In this document: piece after piece, positions 15,754 through 20,422 of the stretch
Numbering within the stretch: the first letter of the stretch is position 1
How the letters are laid out: every line of letters starts with the position of its first letter
Notes under the pieces: model-generated
Database searches by the model: none
What the model saw: the letters and a program-made list of their open reading frames with translations, nothing else
What the model was told of the DNA's origin: nothing
Source of the DNA: a virus
Direction: 5' to 3' (one strand)
Length of the DNA stretch: 23,472 nucleotides
Virus record (IMG/VR): IMGVR_UViG_3300031812_000022
Location: 1 to 23,472 of that record
Position numbers and translations under genes: made by a program

Positions 15754-16125
15754 TTTCTCCCCCTTCTCTTAACCCCTGTATAAATCACAACAGGGGTGTC
15801 GTTTATAACTATTAAGAATTTAAACTGTAATTTTGCTAATTCCTCTTCTGTTAGAATTTTGCCCTCTTCCAATCTCGTGGTTAACTGGAAAACCACGAGA
15901 ATATCCTGGGTATTTAAACTAACTTGGATGCGATTAAATGGAATTGGAATATTTAGCAGTCTTGATAGCAACTCAGCCGTTGCTTGGTGCCCAACGGCTG
16001 ATACAAAGTTGCTTTCTTGTGAAAGCAACTTTTTTAACATCTTCTAGCGAAACTTCCCTCACGCGCAAATACGCGGGGAAGCTTGAAAGCATCGAGAGAC
16101 TAAACGCATTTGATACATAAATCAT
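15750..16125 (-). CDS. Viral ring nuclease AcrIII-1 (DUF1874), split by a one-base frameshift
   Basis: Members of this family (STIV B116, SIRV1 gp29) degrade cyclic tetra-adenylate and so switch off type III CRISPR defence. The start at 16125 follows GGAGGAGGG and gives MIYVSNAFSLSMLSSFP, the family N-terminus. After residue 30 the frame changes at six A (16030-16035). The second frame carries SAVGHQATAELLSRLL, with the conserved catalytic histidine (H46 in the joined protein, H47 in SIRV1 gp29), then PFNRIQVSLNTQDILVVFQL and TTRLEEGKILTEEEL. Joining the frames needs one A fewer and yields 124 residues, a usual family length. Unshifted, the N-terminal frame adds about 20 foreign residues and stops. 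The C-terminal frame alone has an ATG at 16040 with no good ribosome binding site, and lacks the N-terminal strand. It is broken, recoded or misread; I cannot tell which. Confidence 0.86.
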
Positions 16126-16144
16126 ACAACCCTCCTCCTTTAAA

Positions 16145-16165
16145 ATCCCATATGGTTCAGATACA
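16145..16165 (-). promoter_or_regulatory. Conserved 21-base leader block, copy 2
   Basis: On the minus strand TGTATCTGAACCATATGGGA lies 20 bases before the ribosome binding site region of the ring nuclease gene, directly after a terminator T tract. CCATATGG in its centre is a perfect palindrome, which suits a protein binding site. Confidence 0.6.
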
Positions 16166-16170
16166 AATAA

Positions 16171-16191
16171 AAAAAAGGGGGGTTAACCCCC
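16171..16191 (-). terminator. Rho-independent terminator after the gene at 16200
   Basis: The minus strand reads GGGGGTTAACCCCCC followed by eight T. It lies nine bases after the stop of the 192-residue gene and just before the leader block of the ring nuclease gene. Confidence 0.65.
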
Positions 16192-16199
16192 TTGAAAAT

Positions 16200-16778
16200 T
16201 TACTTTATACTTTCCATTCTTTCTTTGAATTCTTCATAAAAATTTTCAAGTATTTTTATAATTTTTTGGTTTTCTTTTAGTATTTTGAAATATATAAACT
16301 TGTCATCATTCTTGATTTCCATAAATACTTCATCGCAAATAATAAGTGTTCTATTATTATCTTCTTCAATGTTAAAATTTTTTCTAAATTCCCATTCCAA
16401 AGATTTTTTTATGAATTTAGCAATAACTATCCTTGTATCTTCTGGGTGTGGCTTACCTATTTCCCCGCCACACTTATACCAATTTATGATCAAAGTTACC
16501 CCATGAACATCTTGAAATTTAACCGTTCCATCGTTTGATAGAAACTTATTTGTTCCCCACATTATACCAACCTCCTTTTTTAACACATCCTCGCTCATTA
16601 AGGCGAGAATGTAGTTATGTAAATGTGGGGAAAATGGAATGGATATTTCATCCATATCCATTTCTAATTTTTCTAGGGCTCCGAGAGCCCCTCTAACGTT
16701 TATATCCACCCCCATGTAAGATGGATATAAACTTTTCACAAACTCGGTTATTTTTGATAATTCTTTAATGTCAATCAT
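16200..16778 (-). CDS. Unknown protein, 192 residues
   Basis: I do not recognise it. The N-terminal 80 residues are helical with a short glycine-rich stretch (GVDINVRGALGALEKLEMDM). The middle (about 85-135) looks beta-rich and has GVTLIINWYKCGGEIGKPHP followed by EDTRIVIAKF. The C-terminal part is acidic and helical (NFYEEFKERMESIK). The ribosome binding site AAGGAGGAGGG precedes ATG at 16778, and upstream is a copy of the 21-base leader block. It shares this leader arrangement with the ring nuclease gene, so the two are probably controlled alike. A counter-defence or host-takeover role would fit the context but nothing in the sequence shows it. Confidence 0.7.
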   Translation of the reverse strand: MIDIKELSKITEFVKSLYPSYMGVDINVRGALGALEKLEMDMDEISIPFSPHLHNYILALMSEDVLKKEVGIMWGTNKFLSNDGTVKFQDVHGVTLIINWYKCGGEIGKPHPEDTRIVIAKFIKKSLEWEFRKNFNIEEDNNRTLIICDEVFMEIKNDDKFIYFKILKENQKIIKILENFYEEFKERMESIK

Positions 16779-16803
16779 ATAACCCTCCTCCTTAAAAAAT
16801 TTT

Positions 16804-16824
16804 ATCCCACATGGTTCAGATACA
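16804..16824 (-). promoter_or_regulatory. Conserved 21-base leader block, copy 1
   Basis: On the minus strand TGTATCTGAACCATGTGGGA follows a UUCG hairpin and precedes the TTAAGGAGGAGGGTT ribosome binding site of the gene at 16778. The leader from here to the ATG is nearly the same as that of the ring nuclease gene. Confidence 0.6.
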
Positions 16825-16826
16825 AC

Positions 16827-16848
16827 AAAGGGAGCCGAAGCTCCCTTT
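16827..16848 (-). terminator. UUCG tetraloop hairpin
   Basis: AAAGGGAGC and GCTCCCTTT pair perfectly around a TTCG loop on the minus strand, closed by C-G, the very stable form. Only a short T run follows, so it may be a terminator, an attenuator or an RNA-stabilising hairpin between the genes at 16861 and 16200. Confidence 0.6.
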
Positions 16849-16872
16849 AAAATTTAAAATTTAAAATTTAAA
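16846..16872. repeat. Short tandem repeat TTTAAAA x3.9
   Basis: Three full copies of TTTAAAA plus TTTAAA follow each other over the stop codon of the gene at 16861. Simple repeat of low complexity, probably prone to length change. Confidence 0.7.
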
Positions 16873-17169
16873 GGTTTTTAAAAATTTCTTAAGAATGTTT
16901 TCAACTCTTTTGGAATATGGTTTAAAAATAACAGAATTATAATACTCTTCAATCATTAGTAGGGTTACTTTAGGGGTTTGCAAATAGCAAATTCCCCCTT
17001 GAGGGTCCTCAGTTATATACGTACATCCATCATCAATAATAATTCTATAACTTTCGGTATACTCGGGATTGTTATAATATTCGCGAAAGAACTTTTTGAG
17101 TTCTCTGTAGAACTCTTCTTTCTTATCAAAATCATCAAAATCATCAAAATTAATCTTAATCTCTTTCAT
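16861..17169 (-). CDS. Unknown small acidic protein, 102 residues
   Basis: I do not recognise it. It begins with an acidic stretch (INFDDFDDFDKKEEFYRELK, about residues 5-24), then has YRIIIDDGCTYITEDPQGGI (about 42-61) and a basic C-terminal helix. Start chosen at ATG 17169 behind AAAAAGGAGGTG. A GTG two codons earlier is inside that site. It is the first gene behind the perfect promoter at 17202-17230, so it is probably strongly and early expressed. Acidic DNA-mimic-like proteins are frequent among phage inhibitors, but the acidity is local and this is only a suggestion. Confidence 0.68.
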   Translation of the reverse strand: MKEIKINFDDFDDFDKKEEFYRELKKFFREYYNNPEYTESYRIIIDDGCTYITEDPQGGICYLQTPKVTLLMIEEYYNSVIFKPYSKRVENILKKFLKTFKF

Positions 17170-17201
17170 ATACACCTCCTTTTTCTTTTTTTTACATATA
17201 C

Positions 17202-17230
17202 ATTATAAACCTTTAAAACCAATTTGTCAA
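17202..17230 (-). promoter_or_regulatory. Consensus sigma-70 promoter (TTGACA-N17-TATAAT)
   Basis: On the minus strand TTGACA (17230-17225) and TATAAT (17207-17202) are both perfect, with a 17-base spacer. Transcription would start near 17195, about 25 bases before the ATG at 17169. It would drive the early cluster 17169-15237 and is the strongest host-type promoter I see in the window. Confidence 0.88.
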
Positions 17231-17246
17231 GTGTTTTTATCATTTT

Positions 17247-18512
17247 TTAATAATCTTCCTCATAGTCCTCACTTCTTATTTCGCTAAAAAATTCCATTAT
17301 TCTTTCCGTATCCCCTTTATAGAACACCAAAACGTTTTGGTGAACTTTTACGACTTTCCTTGTTTTCATTTGCTTTCTAGCACGAACTGCTGCATTTCCA
17401 ACCGCGTTTAAATAAACAATATCGTTATAGAATTTTAACCCCGCTTCTTTAAATACTTCTTTTGTTAACTCCACTAATCCTCTATAAACTCCGTCTCTAT
17501 CTCTTACCTCAGAAACAACAAACACAGCAAACCGATTTTCCGCTAGTAAATCACAACTCTTTTTAATTATTGCTTTATATCTTTCCTTAAATCTCTCCCA
17601 GCTCATGTTACTTAAATCATTTGGATTATCAGTATAACGTTCCAAATCAAAATACGGTGGGCATGTGAAAATCAAATCAAACTCACGCTTTGGAATTAGT
17701 TTATCTATGTCATAACTGTCTCCAAGAACGTAGTTAGGTTTTACTTTTAATAAATGCTGTAACTCTTCTACCTGCTCCAAATTTGCTTTTATTTGCTCCT
17801 CGCTTATATCAACCCCCCAATACTCGTATCCAAGATAGCCAGCCACGAACCCCCTTGTGACACCGCCACTAAACGGGTCTAGAATGATACCATTTTCAGT
17901 ATTGAACCACCTATAACAAATCTCCGCCAATACTGGGTCAAACTTAGATGTCCCCTCTCCACCACCAAGTTGTTTAGAAATTCCAAGCAGTTTCGTTGGT
18001 CTTCCTTTTGTTCCATCAAACCCGAGTTCTTCCCATTCTGTCATTCTTGTTATCCATGTTTGTTTCCTAGCATCCAGAACCGATAATGGCGGAACGATAA
18101 AATCTTTGCTTAATACTTTCCTCGTTCTTGTAAAAATTTTCTCCAAATCTCTATCCGAAAAGCCAATTCGTTTCAAAAAATCACTTTCAAACATTCTTAA
18201 AAGCTTCCAATCCCATTCCCCAGTGTTACGATTTAGTCTTAAACTTAGTTCCTTCTCTTTTTCCTTATCCACATTAACATAAACAACAGGAACTTCTTTT
18301 ATACCAAGTTCTTTAGCAACTAGAAGTCTAAAATGTCCGCCGATTACGATGTTTTTTCTTTCGGGGTTGGAGTTGACAATCAAAGGGTCAACGAAACCGA
18401 ATTTTTTAATGCTTTCCTTGAGTTTATCCTTTGCTTCCTTCGGAAATCTGCGAGGGTTATACTCACTTTCTCTTAACTCATTTACACTAACATAAACTAT
18501 TTCCAAAGCCAT
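17247..18512 (-). CDS. ParB-like nuclease domain fused to DNA methyltransferase, 421 residues
   Basis: Residues about 6-95 are a ParB/Spo0J-like domain (NPRRFPKEAKDKLKESIKKF with GGHFRLLVAKELG), followed by a linker with NRNTGEWDWKLL and LKRIGFSDRDLEKIF. Residues about 150-405 are an amino-methyltransferase: motif I in LDPFSGGVTRG (about 211-221), VDIS as the acidic S-adenosylmethionine loop and the catalytic TCPPY (about 283-287). It would methylate DNA, most likely to protect phage DNA from host restriction. No matching endonuclease is next to it, so it is likely an orphan. It shares linker sequence with the methyltransferase at 11355-12547 but has the catalytic motifs in the opposite order. 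No good ribosome binding site precedes ATG at 18512. Confidence 0.88.
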   Translation of the reverse strand: MALEIVYVSVNELRESEYNPRRFPKEAKDKLKESIKKFGFVDPLIVNSNPERKNIVIGGHFRLLVAKELGIKEVPVVYVNVDKEKEKELSLRLNRNTGEWDWKLLRMFESDFLKRIGFSDRDLEKIFTRTRKVLSKDFIVPPLSVLDARKQTWITRMTEWEELGFDGTKGRPTKLLGISKQLGGGEGTSKFDPVLAEICYRWFNTENGIILDPFSGGVTRGFVAGYLGYEYWGVDISEEQIKANLEQVEELQHLLKVKPNYVLGDSYDIDKLIPKREFDLIFTCPPYFDLERYTDNPNDLSNMSWERFKERYKAIIKKSCDLLAENRFAVFVVSEVRDRDGVYRGLVELTKEVFKEAGLKFYNDIVYLNAVGNAAVRARKQMKTRKVVKVHQNVLVFYKGDTERIMEFFSEIRSEDYEEDY

Positions 18513-18547
18513 AACGTTTATTTTAAAGGAATATTATTAATAAAAGG

Positions 18548-18769
18548 TTATTTATTTTCTTCTTTCGGCTCAAAGTGGATGCAACCGAACCTTTCACCAG
18601 TAACGGCTATGAAAAAGAAATCAGAACTAGCAACAACAACATCTGGTTTATTATTGGATGGAGAACTTTCAAACTTTCTACAGTTCCCAAACTCGGTGAA
18701 AACTTTTATATGGTCAAAAAACTTTCCAAGACTTTTCCAGTGCTTACAGTTTTTGCAAATCCTTTCCAT
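18548..18769 (-). CDS. Small cysteine-motif protein, 73 residues (paralogue of next gene)
   Basis: Function unknown. Four cysteines are placed as CKNCKHW near the N-terminus, GNCRKF in the middle and FGCIHFEP near the C-terminus, a pattern that suggests one bound metal ion. ATG at 18769 follows GGGTAGGTTT. A TTG at 18781 is possible but less likely. The C-terminal GERFGCIHFEPKEE nearly repeats the end of the gene at 18787-19062 (GENFGCIHFKFKEK), so the two arose by duplication. Such proteins are frequent in phages and mobile elements. Confidence 0.72.
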   Translation of the reverse strand: MERICKNCKHWKSLGKFFDHIKVFTEFGNCRKFESSPSNNKPDVVVASSDFFFIAVTGERFGCIHFEPKEENK

Positions 18770-18786
18770 AAACCTACCCAAACTGC

Positions 18787-19062
18787 TTATTTTTCTTTAA
18801 ATTTAAAATGAATACAACCGAAGTTTTCACCAACAAAAACATAATAAGTAGGATCCCAAAAAGTTATATTAACACAGTTATCCTTTGGTGGGTATTTACG
18901 CTTTAAACCAATTAAACCACCATCTTCATCATAAACACTCTCCATATAAATTCGATTAATAAAAGGACAAAAACCAAATTTCTTTTTCTTGTAATTTAAG
19001 AATTCATAAAAATCTTCTGGAACCGGGCAGTAATATTTACAATTTTTACAAATCTTCTCCAT
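18787..19062 (-). CDS. Small cysteine-motif protein, 91 residues (paralogue of previous gene)
   Basis: It has the same frame of cysteines as its neighbour (MEKICKNCKYY, GFCPFINR, FGCIHFKFKEK), with an extra insert of about 20 residues (YDEDGGLIGLKRKYPPKDNC) in the middle. It probably binds a metal ion; the role is unknown. It is the first gene after the repeat-rich gap and follows a likely promoter at 19085-19114. Its ribosome binding site lies in the palindrome CTCCTTAAGGAG, which can fold on itself and may reduce translation. Confidence 0.75.
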   Translation of the reverse strand: MEKICKNCKYYCPVPEDFYEFLNYKKKKFGFCPFINRIYMESVYDEDGGLIGLKRKYPPKDNCVNITFWDPTYYVFVGENFGCIHFKFKEK

Positions 19063-19068
19063 AACTAC

Positions 19069-19080
19069 CTCCTTAAGGAG
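19069..19080 (-). promoter_or_regulatory. Perfect palindrome containing the ribosome binding site
   Basis: CTCCTTAAGGAG is its own reverse complement. On the mRNA CUCC can pair with the GGAG of the Shine-Dalgarno sequence through a UUAA loop and hide it. It could also be a DNA operator just downstream of the -10 element. Confidence 0.55.
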
Positions 19081-19084
19081 ATTA

Positions 19085-19114
19085 ATTATGGATGATTAAA
19101 TAAACATTTGTAAA
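19085..19114 (-). promoter_or_regulatory. Putative promoter of the early region (TTTACA-N18-CATAAT)
   Basis: On the minus strand TTTACA (19114-19109) and CATAAT (19090-19085) are each one base from consensus, with 18 bases between. It overlaps the 16-base sequence shared with the portal leader and lies at the edge of the repeat field. Confidence 0.55.
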
Positions 19115-19740
19115 GACTTTTAAGAGTAAAAAAGTGTTAAAAATCTTAACAAAAACCCCGCTTTTTTGATAAAAAACACACCATTTTTACGCAAAAACCC
19201 CCATTTTTGAACAGATTTTCGGTGTATAATAATATTATTATATAAATATATATAGATATTATATCACCGAAAATCTTACCAAAAACCCCCGATTTTGAGT
19301 AAAAAACACCCTAAAAAATGCCCAAAAACGCCACTTTTTGATAAGATTTTTGAATACTTTTAGGTGTAGAAAAATAGTCAAAAAATGCTAAAAAATCGCT
19401 TGTTTTTGATAGTTTTTGAGTAGTTTTTGATATTAAAAATAGTTAAAAAATAGCCACTTTTTGATAAGGAAAACACACATTTTTAAAACTTTTTTAGTGC
19501 TTTTTGATGATAAAAACTATTAAAAAATGATTAAAAAACACTTAATTTTGATACGAAAAACTAGCATTTTTTAATAAAAAAATAAGCATTTTTTTTTAAC
19601 AATTTTTGATGTTTTTTTAAGTGCTAAAAATATATTGAAAAATGATTAAAAAATATATGTTTTTAATATGTTTTTTGATAGTTTTTTAGTGAAAATTACA
19701 CATAATATAGTGAAATTTTTCTTATCTGATAAGAATAAAA
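19100..19740. repeat. AT-rich field of TTTTTGAT and A6TG-N-A6 repeats, no gene; possible replication origin
   Basis: This gene-free stretch of about 640 bases carries at least eight TTTTTGAT-type sites (near 19163, 19334, 19402, 19423, 19457, 19501, 19602 and 19674), plus AAAAAATG followed 2-3 bases later by a second A run, TTTTTAGTG, and AAAAACC to AAAAACCCCC blocks concentrated around the inverted repeat at 19213-19276. The repeats are degenerate, with spacing of about 20-100 bases. No reading frame is supported. Iteron-like repeats next to an AT-rich core and an early promoter suit a replication origin. That is inference. Confidence 0.6.
19213..19276. repeat. 12-base inverted repeat around a 40-base A/T-only core
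   Basis: AGATTTTCGGTG (19213-19224) and CACCGAAAATCT (19265-19276) are perfect inverted copies. The 40 bases between them are all A or T except one G. Looser symmetry may continue outwards, for example AAATCTTA near 19143 and TAAGATTT near 19342 at about equal distance from the centre. It resembles an origin core or a large cruciform site. Confidence 0.75.
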
Positions 19741-19742
19741 AC

Positions 19743-19787
19743 AGGAAGTGAAGCCCAAAGAAATGGCACTGATGGACTTCACTTCCT
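19743..19787 (-). terminator. Terminator downstream of the tRNA genes
   Basis: On the minus strand AGGAAGTGAAG pairs perfectly with CTTCACTTCCT across 23 bases and is followed by GTTTTTATT. It lies downstream of both tRNA-like genes and would end their transcript. Confidence 0.65.
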
Positions 19788-19851
19788 CAACAAACCATCC
19801 CAAGACATAAAACAGGAAACTGAAAAAATAACACCTTCCTTTTACACAAAT

Positions 19852-19926
19852 CGGGGTTGGTGGGATTTGAACCCGCGACCTCTGGTTTGACAGACCAGTA
19901 CTCTAGCCAAGCTGAGCTACAACCCC
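19852..19926 (-). tRNA. tRNA-Asp (anticodon GUC)
   Basis: The minus strand folds as a full cloverleaf: seven-base-pair acceptor stem GGGGTTG/CAACCCC, D arm GCTC...GAGT, anticodon arm CTGGT-CTGTCAA-ACCAG with anticodon GTC, variable AGGTC and T arm with loop TTCAAAT. One C-A mismatch is in the T stem. The discriminator is G, as required for aspartate. CCA is not encoded. Confidence 0.92.
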
Positions 19927-19936
19927 TTACACAAAT

Positions 19937-20004
19937 TGGGGCTCGCGGGAGTTGAACCCGCCCTTTGGTGTTAAAACCACTGCTCTACCCCGAGCCAAAG
20001 CCCC
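19937..20004 (-). tRNA. tRNA-like gene with defective anticodon arm, identity uncertain
   Basis: The acceptor stem GGGGCTT/GAGCCCC with discriminator A, the D stem GCTC/GAGC and the T arm GCGGG-TTCAACT-CCCGC are intact. The whole is only 68 bases. The D loop has six bases without the usual A14. The anticodon arm has only four pairs (TGGT/ACCA) around a six-base loop TTTAAC. Depending on where the missing base is placed, the anticodon is UUA (would read the UAA stop) or UAA (leucine). It may be a degenerate tRNA, a pseudogene or an unusual suppressor. Confidence 0.6.
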
Positions 20005-20069
20005 AAAACAAGGGAGTGGCTATGTCTTCTACGCCACCCCCAAAACTTTGGAATGGTTTTACTTAAAAA

Positions 20070-20096
20070 ATAATAAAAACACTATAGTTTTGTCAA
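20070..20096 (-). promoter_or_regulatory. Putative promoter of the tRNA genes
   Basis: On the minus strand a perfect TTGACA (20096-20091) is followed after 15 bases by TATTAT (20075-20070). The short spacer makes it less certain. Transcription would enter the two tRNA-like genes and end at 19743-19787. Confidence 0.45.
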
Positions 20097-20419
20097 GTTT
20101 TTATGTCTTCTATACTTGTTATTATTCTTACAGGTTTATGTAACATTCTAGCAAGTCTTAATTCTTTCTTTAGTCCTTTACTAGTAAAAAAGTCAGTTTT
20201 ACTAAAGATATAAACCCAAACAACATCGCATAAACTTAAGAGTTTTAAACTCTTCTTTATCGCTTCTTTTTCACTTATTCCACTCCAACCAAATAGAATT
20301 GGTGTGTTAATTATTACAATATCTTTTCTAACCTGATAAGCCTTAACGATAAAATCCCTTATCTCTTCCACGCGCCATTTTTCCATGTTGAATTTATGTG
20401 CAAGATAAACTACTAGCAT
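20093..20419 (-). CDS. Nucleoside 2-deoxyribosyltransferase-like protein, 108 residues
   Basis: The fold signature of small deoxyribosyltransferase-like/DUF4406 proteins is visible: VVYLAHKFN at the N-terminus (nucleotide-binding strand and loop), IVIINTPILFGWSGISEKEA (about residues 34-53), LLSLCDVVWVY (about 60-70) and SKGLKKELRLARMLHKPVRI (about 79-98). Enzymes of this superfamily move or hydrolyse the base on nucleotides. Some related phage and Toll-like defence proteins act on NAD or signalling nucleotides. The catalytic glutamate cannot be fixed by eye (E86 in KKELRLA is a candidate). The ATG lies four bases after the upstream stop with no clear ribosome binding site. A copy of the dispersed motif is about 100 bases upstream. 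Confidence 0.7.
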   Translation of the reverse strand: MLVVYLAHKFNMEKWRVEEIRDFIVKAYQVRKDIVIINTPILFGWSGISEKEAIKKSLKLLSLCDVVWVYIFSKTDFFTSKGLKKELRLARMLHKPVRIITSIEDIKT

Positions 20420-20422
20420 ACA

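Noticed and set aside
17247-18512. A complete restriction-modification system around the methyltransferase
   Set aside because: No restriction endonuclease is adjacent. The only nuclease-like gene (20821-21219) is far away and resembles Vsr/DUF559-type phage nucleases.
19150-19320. AAAACCCC-type blocks that recall telomere repeats or a G-quadruplex on the minus strand
   Set aside because: The blocks are single, 30-90 bases apart and not in tandem, so neither a telomere array nor a normal quadruplex can form.
19100-19740. Possible CRISPR array or tandem repeat array
   Set aside because: The repeat units are 8-12 bases, degenerate and unevenly spaced, with no constant repeat of 24 or more bases and no regular spacers.
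20013-20035. A third tRNA fragment or hairpin (GGAGTGGC...GCCACCCC) beside the tRNA-like genes, with an 11-base loop TATGTCTTCTA that recurs at 20101
   Set aside because: It has no T arm or acceptor stem. The repeated 11-mer could be chance in this composition. It may be a weak processing hairpin only.
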